From Clavaria fumosa (lineage: Eukaryota; Basidiomycota; Agaricomycetes; Agaricales; Clavariaceae): a stretch of 64,000 nt of DNA. The translations under genes and the position numbers were made by a program. The notes under the pieces were generated by a model. The model was not told where the DNA came from, did not search any database, and was given only the letters and a program-made list of their open reading frames with translations. The stretch lies in contig OX637795.1 in NCBI GenBank assembly GCA_951802425.1, positions 3,638,501-3,702,500 on the forward strand, given 5' to 3'. Below, piece after piece: positions 53,445-64,000 of this stretch; position 1 is the first letter of the stretch, and each line of letters starts with the position of its first letter.

Positions 53445-54647
53445 TCAGACTCTTGCAGTTGATCTAGAACCTTCCAAATGGATGTGAGCTAGGGATTCCA
53501 CAGAACGCCAGTAAGCGAGGAACGAGTCGGACTCCCAGCGACCTAGAGTTTTGACGACATCAGGCGGGATGCCTCGTAGCAGAAGTTCAGTCGTTCCCCC
53601 AATACGAAAGCTATGTCCCGAGAGGACGTGCGGTTCCCCGTTTGCAATCCAGATGGCGTTGCACCAGTCAAGCAGCTTCTTTTTTGATAGCGCCGTCCAC
53701 ACTCCATTTGAGCTGTAGGAAAAGAGTGGGAGATGGAGTGGAACCTCGTTAACCCGCAGATGATTTTCCATCGACGAAACTGGGTCCGATGGGCCGGTTT
53801 GGAAGCACAGGATCACAGAGGCCCCTCGCGACCCGGTCGTCTTCGTCCAGGGAAGCCGCAGGCTGCATGAACCTTTGGCTGTAGCGACGCTTCCCAGATC
53901 GCAGCGGGCGGGAATCTTCAGTGGTACTCGCGGGTGTTGTGTGTTGGGTAGCAACTCTCCCAGCCGGTTCTGACACCAGAAAGCGGTTGTCGCCGCAGCG
54001 AGGCAGGCTGCGTCCAGCGGGCTTGAGCAGTCACAAGATGCGCACAACATCAGAAGGTGATTCATCGACACCGGCCGACGCGGGGGCTTGACCGATGTTG
54101 CAGGACGCAGGTTTTCGACGCCTCGCAGGACTTGTTGGAGACGTACGCCCCCCATCCAAGGGGCGTTCGAGAAAATGTGCCAGGCTCGCACTCCGGACAG
54201 GATATTCCGCGCCGCTGAACCGGAGTAACGGCCTGCGAAGGAGGCCCCGAACTCACAGAGGAGCGACTCGGAGGCTGGTAGACGGGCCTGCACAGGGATG
54301 TTCTTCATGACGCACCAGGCAAGGTAAGCGGTGACGCCTCTGTTGTAGTTACGCCGCGTCGACTCCGCCCAGGACGCGGCCAGAGTGCTTGAAACCGCGT
54401 CCAGCTCCAGACCTGGAGGCGAGATCGCAGCGCTTGTTGGAGGCGCCTGCGGAGGATCTGACGCAATACCACTTTCGTTCGATACATCCCTAGTCGCATC
54501 CCGCGTCTCAGCGAGGATGTCCGTAGGAGCCGGGAACATGGCCTCGATGTGGCCTACCATGATGGCGGCGAGGGCTGTCGCGATGAACGATTCAGACTGC
54601 GATAGTGGCATTGAATGAAATTGAGACACAGAGGAAGATGCACCCAA
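53445..54647 (-). CDS. Ngaro tyrosine recombinase
   Basis: 400 codons from ATG 54645-54647 (MGASSSVSQFHSMPLSQSES). N-terminal core-binding-like part (ESTRRNYNRGVTAYLAWC, about residues 95-180), then the catalytic domain: Arg228 in FWCQNRLGELL, His345 and Arg348 in GHSFRIGG, Trp371 in LGRWESD and the nucleophile Tyr379 in FLAYWRS. All residues of the R..HxxR..W..Y set are present, so the enzyme looks competent. It integrates the circular cDNA by site-specific-type recombination in the nucleus. It follows the RT gene on the same strand after about 250 bp and ends just before B1. Confidence 0.9.
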   Translation of the reverse strand: MGASSSVSQFHSMPLSQSESFIATALAAIMVGHIEAMFPAPTDILAETRDATRDVSNESGIASDPPQAPPTSAAISPPGLELDAVSSTLAASWAESTRRNYNRGVTAYLAWCVMKNIPVQARLPASESLLCEFGASFAGRYSGSAARNILSGVRAWHIFSNAPWMGGVRLQQVLRGVENLRPATSVKPPRRPVSMNHLLMLCASCDCSSPLDAACLAAATTAFWCQNRLGELLPNTQHPRVPLKIPARCDLGSVATAKGSCSLRLPWTKTTGSRGASVILCFQTGPSDPVSSMENHLRVNEVPLHLPLFSYSSNGVWTALSKKKLLDWCNAIWIANGEPHVLSGHSFRIGGTTELLLRGIPPDVVKTLGRWESDSFLAYWRSVESLAHIHLEGSRSTARV

Positions 54648-54898
54648 GTGATGAAGAGGCCATGGAGGGCACTAATTCTACGACATGAAGGCGAGACAGA
54701 GGCTACACGACAGAGACAGAGGCTGACACCATGAATGACGCAACAGGTGAGACAGATGCTCATACGGAAAAGGAAACAGCGAGAGAGTGTTTAAGTGCAG
54801 AAAGAAGAGGCGATGAAGGGGTGTTGAACCCTTTTGAGCCGGCGTTGCGACTTCAGCGGCGCCCTTCCAGAAATCAACGCTTCGATCCATGGCGGTCT

Positions 54899-56534
54899 TT
54901 AGAGATCGACGGCGTGCCCGACGAACGCGCGTAGGCAGGTAGGCATCTTGGGCGGGAAGGGGAGGCGGGGGAAGGCGGGTCGATGGCCACGGGATGGCCC
55001 GTCTGCCGGGTTGTGCGCAGACGGGATCCATGACACTTGTAACCACAGGTCGTGCTCGTACAGAATCAGGAGGATGCGTCGCAGTACGGCATTCTGGCAT
55101 GTTCCACGGGAGCGACCTGCAGCGAACGCGAGAACGACGCCTTGGTTATCGGAGCGGACCACAAGTGTAGCTTTCCGGATGCCCATCTGGACTGCAGCCA
55201 GCACCGCCAACTCGAGGGCCACCATCTCCGCCCAACCAATGTCGCGGCCGTCCGCTTTCCAACCCCTTAGTAGCGGCCAAGCGAGCCATCCACCCCCATA
55301 AACCAGTCCGATCCCCCAGATCGTTGAGGCGTCGACGAAGAAAGGGACGGGGTGCGAGGGCCCATGCGCTTTGATTCGAATGCCACAGCCAGGCGTCGAA
55401 AGGCGCTCCGTCCACCAGCGCAGATCGTCTAGGACGTCGCGAGGTGGGAACAGGCGGATGAACCCGGACTTCAGGCGGGCAAAACGTGCGGCAAATGCGT
55501 GCAGTGAGGGTAGGTGCGCACGGCTTGATGGGATGACCACCGAGCAATGATTCAGTGAGCCGATGAGTGAGAGACAGGAACGGTTGTCGACGGAGTGACC
55601 TGGCCTCCAGGCGGCCAGCTTATCTAGGAATTTCGACCTCTTCGAGTCTGGGATGGATACTGTTTTTTTGAGGAGGTCCCAGTCGAAGCCCAAGTAGCGA
55701 AAACGATGAGCGAAGGGTGTGCATTTCTCGGGGGACCAAGGCCAGCCCAGCTCCGTCGCCGTTTTCCAGATCAGCGATTCGTCGAACGGGTAAGACCACG
55801 GCGGAGATGTGGAGTCCGCGCAGGGTCGCCGCCAGAAGGTGAAATCATCTGCCCATTTCAGGACAAGGTCGACACCGCGTGAGAGGAAAATTTCTTTTAT
55901 GGCATCTGCGCACCGCCCGAAGATGCCGCTGGAGCTTGCGCATCCGAAACAGCAGCAACGGTCCATGTAGATCAAGCCTTGCCAGGCGACGCAGACGTGC
56001 AGTCGGTCCCTCGGGCGGATGGGCATCCGGCGGTGGGCAGAATCGACATCGAAGACGGCGACCTGCGTGCCTGGGTGGGCATCTAGGACGGCCGAGAAGC
56101 AATCAAGGAAAGACCCCCAGTCGCATTGGAAACGCGAAGTGTCAATTTCGGAGTTTATAGAGTTTATTGTTGATGCCGAGCGTGGGAACGAATGGTCTTG
56201 AATAAGACGGAGTTTTGAGGTCGAGACAACACCGAGGGGTGAGGTCCTATATGGACCATACTTTGCAAAGAACAGAGCGGGTTCAAGGGGTTCTGAGTAG
56301 CGCCCGAGGGCAACCTCCTTATTAATTTGGGCTGTAACAAAATCCTTATTATCTAAAGCGGACTTGTGGTTTGGTGGCGAGAAAACACTTGTTAATGCAG
56401 AGGAGACACCGAGGCTGAAACCGTAATGGATACCTAAGGGAACGTCCGAGAAGCGCTCGAGGACACCAGCCTTGCGTAGCGCGGACTCCCACTCCTGCCA
56501 GCGGAGCGGGGTCACGATCGGGTAAAGACTAGTG
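54899..56534 (-). CDS. Ngaro reverse transcriptase-RNase H
   Basis: The frame is open from 57337, but the recognisable protein starts near 56530 (TSLYPIVTPLRWQEWESALR), right after the gag-like stop at 56535, so a frameshift or reinitiation is likely. RT: RLIQDHSFPRSASTINSINS, VAVFDVDSAHRRMPIRPRDR (first catalytic Asp), FGCASSSGIFGRCADAIKEI, LKWADDFTFWR (WADD in place of YXDD). RNase H: PFFVDASTIWGIGLVYGGGW, ALELAVLAAVQMGIRKATLV, RSDNQGVVLAFAAGRSRGTC, SAHNPADGPSR. The arrangement is that of DIRS/Ngaro RT-RH. It ends at 54899 with TCLRAFVGHAVDL. Confidence 0.88.
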
Positions 56535-58550
56535 TCAGGGGTGGTTCTGGGCGTTGTGGCCCGCAGCGCCACACCTGGAACACACATGGGAGAAGGTGCA
56601 GGAAGCGGAGTTGCAGTTTCCGCTAGCGCCGTTGAAACGAAAGCAAATCGATTGGCCGTTGGGGCCCTTCCAACCAGCTGGCGTCTTTGACATGAAGCCA
56701 TTTGTGCTACTCTGGCAGACCCTTCCTGGGTGGCCGCCACCGCATACATAGCAGATGATCGAGCGAGGAGCCAGGCGGGGATGCGAGCCGCGACCCCGAA
56801 AGGAGCTCGGACCTGGAGGGGGCAGGGGCCGACCGACCAGAGATGACCGCGCGTCTCTGATCGCATCCGACACTGCGCGGTCCCTCGAGCGGTCCACAAT
56901 GTGTGACCAGACCCCATCATGGAACGTCGCAGGGGAGAAGGTTCCCGGCCGGGAGACCCAGAGAGTCCGGATGTGTATGTCATATTCCAAATATAAGATG
57001 AATTTGGGCTTGAAGTCAATCCTGGCCTGGATCCCAGCGAAGTGTGCGCAGAACGCTTCCGAGATCGCGAGGCGGTCCGGAGAGGCGAGATGTCTGGCGA
57101 CATAGGAACAGAACCGCGGCCAGGACTCGACCCAATCCCCAAGGGACATCCCTGGTTCGGTAGCCGAGTCAGAGGCCAGTTGGGGTCTCTTCGAGAGGGG
57201 GCCCGCTCCGGAGTAGTCAACGAACAGCGCGGCCCGGCAAGCCTCGTTCGTGAGTGCTGAAAGGGGGATGTGCGACGTCCACCCCTCCTCGAGGATCCCG
57301 ACGATGCCCGGGTGGTCCGCAACGGCATGGGCGTCAAGTTGGACGCCGGTTACCGCCGCTGGGAGAGTGTGGCGGGGGACAGCGGCCGTCCCTGGCAATG
57401 GAAGACCAGGCTGCGGGGCTGCGGCCGGCAGTGGACGAGACCATGAAAGCAAGAGCCGGAGCACGCTGTCAGCAGAGCTGGAAGCTCAGAGGGGAGAATT
57501 CTCTTACCCACGAATGGGGGCAGAGTCTGTGGCGCCGCAGGGGCCATCCCCGGCAACGGAAGACCAGGCTGCGGGGCTGCGGCCGGCAGTGGATGAGACA
57601 CTGTGAAAACAAGAGATGGAGCACACCGTCAGCAGAGCTGGAAGCTCAGAGGGGAGAATTCTCTTACCCACAAACGGGGGCAGAGACTGCGGCGCCGCAG
57701 GGGCCGGTACACACGCAAGCGATGCGGTGGAGCCATGCGCGGCATGAGGTCGATACGAGGGCGGGTGAGCATGGGCCTGACCAAGGCGCTGAACCGTCAG
57801 CCTCACTGCCTCGGCGAAGACAGGGTGCCCGAGGACCTGGTCAAGGGTAACACCCGTGTCCGAGAGATGACCAGTGTCTCCCGACCCGACTGGTGGAGCC
57901 GCAGGATCGTGCGACAGTCCCTGCGCCGCGGGCGGAGGTGGCACAGCAGTGCCGGCAGAATTTCCAGGGCTCGCTGGGGCACCTGGACCCAGGCCCGGAC
58001 GAGCAGGCGAGGACGGGGGCTGTCCGGGCCTGGGGGCGGATGAACCCGGGGCCCGGCGGGGCGGAGTAGAGGGCGACGCAGCCGCTGGAGCAGGGGGTCG
58101 TCCCCGCGGGGAGGAGGGCGGAGCGCCCGCCGGGACATAGGGCCCCGGATCCTGTGAAGTGAGCGGGGCAGAAGGGGGAGCGGTAACTCGATGCGGGTGA
58201 GGCCCCCGATCTTCGCTGGAGGTCACTACCGGGCCCGGGGGCGCATCAGGAGTCGTAAGGTCATGGCGGACCCTCTTTCTCCCCGGATCCCTTCCTGCTG
58301 GAGGCGGAGGGGAGCCCGAGGCCGCCCTGGTCCTCCCTTGCGTCACCCCACCAGAGCCGGTGGGAGTCGACGCGGTCGGACCCTGTAGATGCCGGACATG
58401 CGTGCGCAGAGCCGGAGCCGACACTCCTCCACCCTCGGGTGAGTGGTCAGACCTGGATGGCGGAGGGTCAAGCACCCCGGAGTCCTGAAGGGAGTCACCC
58501 TGAGGGGCGGAGTCACGGGGAGCTGTAGCGCTGCGAGTCGTGATAACCAT
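56535..58550 (-). CDS. Ngaro gag-like protein (spliced)
   Basis: Starts at ATG 58548-58550 (MVITTRSATAPRDSAPQGDS), just inside A1. The first part (to about 57700) is Pro/Ser/Ala-rich and disordered. It is joined through two or three short introns to the 57464-56535 frame, which holds a helical region (NEACRAALFVDYSGAGPLSK, RHLASPDRLAISEAFCAHFA) and a C-terminal Cys/His cluster: ICYVCGGGHPGRVC, then CFRFNGASGNCNSASCTFSH and CSRCGAAGHNAQNH. The introns around 57410-57680 lie in a tandem exon-intron duplication. Role: nucleic-acid-binding structural protein, by analogy. Confidence 0.7.
57391..57710 (-). repeat. 158-bp exon-intron tandem duplication in the Ngaro gag gene
   Basis: Units repeat at 57391 and 57549, with a partial third to about 57710. 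On the minus strand each comprises a 69-nt Pro-rich exon (PQPGLPLPGM..LPPFVG) and an 89-nt intron, GTAAGAGAATTC to GGCCGCAG, with CTGAC inside. 69 is a multiple of three, so copies add 23 residues without changing frame. Confidence 0.75.
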
Positions 58551-58771
58551 AATGCGAGGAGAGGTGATGTATCGGGTGTGGGGAGGAATGGGGAGACTTG
58601 GGGGAGGGCAAGGAGGGCAAGGACATTATATATGTAGGTGCAGGAGGGAGAGTATGATGTCATTTGGGATTGCAAGATGCGATGGATCGCGAGAGGAGAG
58701 GTGGGCACGTGAGGCTTTCGTTGGCCAAGACAACGCGTTCTTGTCACACTCTTGTGACCGAACCCTCCCGT
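58550..58771 (-). repeat. Ngaro A1 repeat
   Basis: 222 bp, equal to A2 except for a 55-bp tandem duplication in A2. It contains attatatatgtaggtgc, a possible promoter. Confidence 0.9.
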
Positions 58772-61614
58772 TTCGAGTCCGTGCAATTGCATTACATTAC
58801 AAATCATGTGACCTTTCCCACCAGCAGAGAGATTTCCCACACTTTGGAATTTGTGATCCAGGACAGCAGGACTGACAGACCCCACCAACCAATCTAACCT
58901 GGTTTGGGTTAATTGAGGTTTCCCCTCAGTCAGCCAAGCCCATGCCAAGCCCATGCCAACCTTTTCCCCTGCTAGTGGACTGTGGCAACAGTGATGGGAG
59001 CTGCTGCTGCACACCAGAAGACGAGTCATTTGGCGACTTACTTGATGCCGATGATGCAGCCCAGTACCACTCAGTACATGAGCCTCCACTTGATGTCCTC
59101 AGAGGAGGATGAGCACTAGAAGAGTGTCTTGCCCAAGGCATAGCCTGGGTAGAGAAATGCGGTTGCAGAGCTGAGGGGGCAATGGAAATGAGGTGCACTC
59201 TGAGCTGGAACTGGGGCACCAAGGGGGAGGACATACCTGATGACTCTGAATGTTAGAAAGATTACTTGGTCACTGTAACCTTGGTTTGATTGCGAGTGGT
59301 TGAGTAGAGGAAACAAGGTGGGCCAGAGTTGGGCAGCAAGGGAGGATAGGGATGGAGTGAGAGTGTGTGTGTCGGACTTCGAAAAAAGTTCAACATGAGA
59401 TCATGTGATCCCCACATTGAAATTTCTTTCAAGTCCAACTGTGGGCATGCCATACAGACTTATATATCTATCTATACAACTAATGTAGATGACTCAGACC
59501 TCAAAATTGTTCTGATGAAGTGCACAAGCCAAGCTGTGGCAACACTGGTTTTGGAATTCTTGTTAGGGCCTGTCCCATCTTGTAAGTAATGCCGAAGGTT
59601 GACTTGTTGGTGACCAATCCTGGAAACTTGCTAAGACCAATCAACTGTTGAGCACAGTCGAGAAGGTCACGAAGACATCTGAAAAGGTGTAAAAACAGAA
59701 ATAGACAAGTAAGGAGAAGGGAGATGTCACTAGAAAGGTCGCGAAGTTGGTAGACAAGGTGTAGATGGGGAAAAGACGAGTTGAGAGAAAGGAGTTGTTG
59801 CTGAGAAGGTCATGAAGTCAACCAACAAAGTGAAGAAAGAAATAGACAAGGTGGAAGAAACAGATAATGCTGAGAAGGTTGTGAGTAGTTGTGACAGTAT
59901 CAAGAGGTGTGTTGATGAAGGCAATGACTTTCCCAATTGATGGGAGAACCTATAGGGTTCAAAGAATCAGTACCAAGATGAGGTAAAGGAAATACTTATG
60001 TGCGCAAGTTATACAAGCATGGAGGATGAAGTTTAGAGAGGAGCAGAGTAGTCTTGGTATTGTTGAGGTCACCAAGTGAGACAAGACCTATCAATCATGG
60101 TGGTTCCAAGCTCAAAGGGTGTACTAGCCTCAAGCTTAAACCAATGTGCATCAATATCAAGTCTACAGTATGAGAAGTACATGTGAGACTTATATATGTG
60201 TGTACAGAAGAGTATAACAAAAGAGGAAAAGTACAGAGGTCACCAGGTGACAAGACTATAGTAGTATGGGGTATAACTAGTCAAGGAGTGACCATGCGCA
60301 TGTTCTACTAAGGTTGCAAGGGGTTAAAGATGCATAGGTAAGGTCGTGAGGATGACCAGTCACAGGTCATGACCTAGTTAAATAAATATATACATATCTA
60401 TAACTACTGGGGGATTCTCAGATCATAAGTGAGGTAGTTATAGACAATTGGGGAGAAGAAAGGAAGCATAATTTGAAGTGTACATACAGCTGACCATTGG
60501 TGGCATGTTTGAGTGCCAAGGTCTGAGGTCATAAGAGTGGTCACATGGGTGACGCAGGTGACTTAGGGTGGGAAGTCACATGGGTAGCACCAGTAATGTG
60601 GGTAATGGCCATAATGCTGGTAACATATTGGTGCTGGTAGCAGTAGTGCTGGGGGTGCTGTGCAGCAAGTCACATGTTGGCTGAAGAAGATGTACAATGG
60701 CATGTCATGTGTGGAAATGGTGGGTCCAGGCAGGGTATATGCATGGGGTGAGATAGTAAGAAGCATTGTGAGTATGGCATGGTGGTCATGAGTGTCATGT
60801 GAGTGCATGGGAGGTTGGAGAGGATTCTGGAAGTGGACAGCGGGTTCCAGAGGTGTGTAGAGGTTGTAGAGAGCCATCGGGAGGTTCGTGGGTGTCGATA
60901 GGGTCAGCTTGGGTGAAGGAAAAATGAATGGGTCCTGACATTACCCCCCCTTCAAGCCTTGAGCCCTGCAAGAGTGGAAGTCACATGACGATTAGTCAGC
61001 ACAATGTTTATTGATCAGGTCACAACACCCAAAAATTTTCTCTAAGTCCAACCACCATGGTCTCATCTGGCATACTCAAACATCAAGAAACCAAACTTGA
61101 GTGCAAACTGCACATCTATGACTAAACAGAGCCAATTGTGAACTGGAATGTCCTGGAGGACACTTTGGCTCGACAGGCCACAGAATGGGCGTGATGTGCA
61201 CACCTTTGGGCAGAGGCTGCAGGCCCTAGTACAACGAGGGACAAGGTTGCAGGTTCGAGTTGGGCAACAGACAGAATCGTGGGTCCCAGCAAAATGGAGA
61301 GTGAAATTGTGGGCACAGTGGATTTATCGCCTGTGGAATTCCTGAGGTCATGGAAGAAAATTGGGTCAGCAAGGGAGAACAAGGAGTGGAACAAGAGGGA
61401 GTGAGAGGTGCATAATAATAGTTCTCGTTTTGTTAGGATTGCTTACCTAAGCCATCCCAAAAGAGGATTTGTGGAGAAACTGGGGAGGGTTGTTGGAAGG
61501 TCACATGACCTGTGGCTGGGTCGGATTATGTAATCATGTAAGATCACATGACCTGGGGCCTGGGCGCATCACATGATCTGAGGGTCCAAGCATGGGAATG
61601 TCAGCAAGTGCCAG
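58772..61614. other. Repeat relics without a clear gene
   Basis: 59770-59940 keeps a Lys/Glu-rich open segment on the plus strand (KVKKEIDKVEETDNAEKVVS) ending at TGA, perhaps a gag relic. 60938-60955 reads cctgacattacccccc, that is, on the minus strand a purine tract followed by TGTCAGGACC, the look of a PPT-LTR border. 61140-61350 encodes GQRLQALVQRGTRLQVRVGQ on the plus strand. 61432-61614 starts tgttaggattgcttacctaag, like 49412. The word tcacatgac recurs throughout. Nothing here could be assembled into one element. Confidence 0.45.
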
Positions 61615-61839
61615 TGTAAGACTTATTATCTCTCAAAAGAACCAGACTCAACAGTATATTGAGTGTATAGTTCTATGTAGAGGGATCTACCCTCTGTGTA
61701 CAGTTGTGACACAGTATATATAGGCGAGTGGCCCTCTAGGGGCTGCTGATGTAAGCATAGCCAAAGCGGCTATGCTAGTATACTATTATGGTATATAGCT
61801 TATGTAATAATAGGAACAGAAAAGGCCTATAGCCTTACA
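61615..61839 (-). repeat. 3' LTR of Ty3 copy C (225 bp)
   Basis: Reverse complement TGTAAGGCTATAGGCC.. ..TTACA, matching the other LTRs. It is followed on the higher side by the 3' UTR of the element (ccctccccctctggagagg), so it is the 3' LTR of a minus-strand copy. Confidence 0.93.
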
Positions 61840-62123
61840 CCCTCCCCCTCTGGAGAGGCCCCAACCAGAGGCAATGCACGGGCAGTGCAGGACAACAAGC
61901 AAGATCATATAATAATTTACCAGGGGCGCATCCCCTTGGGCAGAGTTACTGCCATGTCACCAGGCACAATCCCCTCCTGGGGCCTTTGCCTGGTGCTGAC
62001 AGGTCCTACCCAGTGGTCTGCATGACCTGCCCCCAGTTGGACAGTGTGTCACAAGCAGCATGCCCTGAGTGCTGCTGTCTCATCCTGCAGGGTAGGCATA
62101 TTTTTTTTAAAGGGCTCGGATGC

Positions 62124-63773
62124 TTAGTCCGAGCCCTGCTCATAGTCGCATGGCAGCTTGCCCTTGTCGTCGCTCCAGTCGGGCAATGATACAACAGGCC
62201 TCTTCGCAGCCTTAGCAGCTGATGACTTAGCCACTTTCTTTTTTTCTTTTTGAGAGGGCCCCGCACCCTCTGTCTGGGATATTGTTAAACCCCCAATAGG
62301 TAGCCCTAGGGGGTTTCTAATGGTGGACATACTTCCACCATCTTCCAGGGGCGCATCACCCCTCCATTCATCTCCCATCTTCTCACTTAACCAAAGATGG
62401 TATGGATGCACCCTGTGCCCTATGCACTCTAGCAGTGCATATGTCTGGAGAGGTATGGGAGGCTTCTCCTGTTCACCCAGTGCTAGCTGGATATTGTTGT
62501 CTAAGGGGGCATTCCCCTTTCACACATACTCGCGTGCCCACGTGAGTACAAATTCGTCTCAGAGCTCTGTTTCCCCAATGGAGACTCTGGTGTCTACAAA
62601 CGCCTCGATCATCTGCACAACGGTTGGCATTATCTTTGTGTTCCAGTGCCTGGAATGTCGTACAGGGAGGACTCTCCCTTTGATGGCCTGCACATATGCC
62701 CCCTTTGACACAAAGAGGGCTACAGCCACAGCTAGGAACGGGCACCACATTCGGGCCTGGGACAGTCCTGGGACGGTGCGCACACCATTATGGTGCGCCA
62801 GATGGCCACCTTGCGTGCAAAGGACAGGGGTGAGTCCCTGTCCTTATCAATACCAAGGACAGCCGCTCTGCCCATCCTTATATCAGTGGCCCAGCAGCAC
62901 AGATCTGACACTGCACCTCTGTCGCCTTTTGGATTCATAGGGGGAATTTCCCCCTTCTCCCCTACAAAGGAGAGCCACAGCTCTTGGGGGAGCAACGGCT
63001 CCCTGGTCTCTACAAACTCCCTAATGGGAGGCACAACCACTCTTGCCACTGTCAGTGGCAATGACGGATAGGAGGGTGCTCCCCCTCCTGCGCCTTCCAA
63101 GGGTCCTGCCCTCAGGGATGGGTCACCCATCCCTCCACTCTCTCGCAACATCTGCCCCTGCAGATGGCGTGCCACTCGGTCTGCCGATTTCTCGACGCCG
63201 GCAGGAACTCTCCAGTTCCTCAACAGCCAGTCCTCAACTGGCATAGGCAGCTTTCCTGCTGCCGCATTCTTCTGGGCCTCCTTAATGGCCCATCACATCT
63301 TCATCATGGCAGTCATATCGTAACTGCCGTCAGGTGCTCCATGATGCGCCTGCTGGTTGAGGGCTATTACTTCCTCAACCATCTTCAACTTGACGACCCA
63401 TGCGCTGGGTTTGACGGACATCCCCAAAGGCCAAGGATAGCCATCTGGGGCCCTGTCCGGGTGGGGAGCATTGAAGGGATAACCCCTTGTCGGAGGTGCA
63501 AGCACCATCTCCGCAAATGTTTGTTTTTGCCTCAATGAGTCATCCGGGTTCTGCTGGTTAACACCAGCAGGTGGAAGAGGGGGATACCCCTCCTCAATGT
63601 TCATGGGGATGTCCACATCCCCCATTGGTGGTGCTATGTCTGCGTACGAGACGGCAGTGCGGGCCCTTTTAGGGTCCCACTCCAAGGGATCCCTTTCGGG
63701 TCCCTTCCCTTTCACCGCAGTTCGCACCACGGTGAGCTCCTCATTGGCACTTGCCAACTTTTCTGTCAAGGAG
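62124..63773 (-). pseudogene. Accessory ORF, copy C
   Basis: Matches codons about 165-707 of the ORF at 36871-38994: SLTEKLASANEEL (63770), DPKRARTAVSYADIA, GYPPLPPAGVNQQNPDDSLR, VEDWLLRNWRVPAGVEKSAD (63230), FVGEKGEIPPMNPKGDRGAV, then the acidic tail DWSDDKGKLPCDYEQGSD and stop at 62124. There are frameshifts near 63290, 62760 and 62450, one of them a small duplication gacagtcctgggacgg. Confidence 0.85.
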
Positions 63774-64000
63774 TAGTGTTTTAAAGTCCAGTCCTTGAGA
63801 CTGGAAAAAGACCACAACTGAACTGGACCAGACTGCAAAAAGACTGCAAATGAAAAGACTGATGTTAGGTCCAGTCCAGTTCATGCAAAAAAACCGGTCT
63901 AAAACTGGTCCAGTTCAGCCAAAATTCAAGAAATCAATGAACCGGTCCTGGTCCAGTCTTTTCACAAAAAGGGGAAAAAACCAGACTGGACTGGACTTTA
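63774..64000. mobile_element. hAT-type MITE, insertion 3 (cut by the window end)
   Basis: Begins tagtgttttaaagtccagtcc directly after the copy C word tcaaggag. The last bases of the window, actggactggacttta, are the start of the matching inverted end. The interior has many ctggaccag/cagtccag words and runs of A. Expected next bases: aaacacta, then a second tcaaggag. Confidence 0.8.

Larger units (their letters stand above)
52655..58771 (-). mobile_element. Ngaro-type (DIRS order) tyrosine-recombinase retroelement with split direct repeats
   Basis: Order on the minus strand: A1 (58771-58550), gag-like region, RT-RNase H, tyrosine recombinase, B1 (53363-53175), A2 (53174-52898), B2 (52843-52655). 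This A1-body-B1-A2-B2 arrangement is the hallmark of Ngaro elements, which insert through a circular intermediate and make no target duplication. No integrase or protease is seen, as expected. The recombinase and RT frames are uninterrupted, so the copy may still be active. Confidence 0.9.
61840..64000 (-). mobile_element. Ty3 copy C, 3' part, continuing beyond the window
   Basis: 3' UTR, then the accessory ORF from 62124 upward, interrupted at 63773 by a MITE. Decay is intermediate: some CpG retained, some converted. The element is not truncated at 63773, because the break is an insertion with hAT ends; the remainder should lie right of the window. Confidence 0.85.

Overview
The window looks like a transposon-rich accessory region of a basidiomycete (agaricomycete) chromosome. 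The evidence is nuclear genes with 50-70 nt GT-AG introns carrying CTNAY branch motifs, an EXPERA-family membrane protein, a CACTA/tnp2 transposase, a Ty3 chromovirus, a Tad-like LINE ORF1 and a Ngaro-type tyrosine-recombinase retroelement. No rRNA, tRNA or CRISPR was recognised.

Layout. 1-9046: two decayed Ty3 copies joined head to head (a plus-strand gag fragment, then a minus-strand element ending in an LTR), the latter carrying a hAT-type MITE. 9047-9914: spacer with a 195-bp tandem repeat. 9915-16280: the outstanding locus, a minus-strand gene in which I read 80 exons of exactly 3 nt (one codon each) separated by about 68-nt introns, followed by 18-residue coiled-coil exons and a normal C-terminus; the central part appears on the plus strand as a 71-bp satellite. 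16489-17980: LINE ORF1. 18400-23000: a duplicated EXPERA gene, copy 1 dead and copy 2 intact, with a decayed gene split by a second MITE between them. 23000-30586: mostly unassigned, with two divergent hypothetical ORFs and several short tandem arrays. 30587-39518: a young, nearly intact Ty3 chromovirus with 227-bp LTRs, gag and pol in one frame separated by UGA-CUA, and an extra 707-residue ORF after integrase. 39519-40560: C/T-rich spacer and a 31-bp minisatellite. 40598-48779: a CACTA element remnant (tnp2 pseudogene, a second gene and a divergent coiled-coil gene) interrupted by about 2.6 kb of other repeats including a foldback element. 48880-52654: minisatellite, a (CCG)n-rich block and gtcttag-rich flanks. 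52655-58771: a Ngaro element with complete A1-ORFs-B1A2B2 split repeats. 58772-61614: repeat relics. 61615-64000: a third Ty3 copy, minus strand, entered by a third MITE that runs off the window.

The gene I would look at first is the single-codon-exon gene. Reading only the triplets between the splice-like signals gives an open frame from ATG, rich in Ala, Gln, Glu and Arg, that enters the longer coiled-coil exons and stop in phase. The pattern persists where the introns have diverged, which is hard to explain as a satellite artefact. No transcript evidence was available to me.
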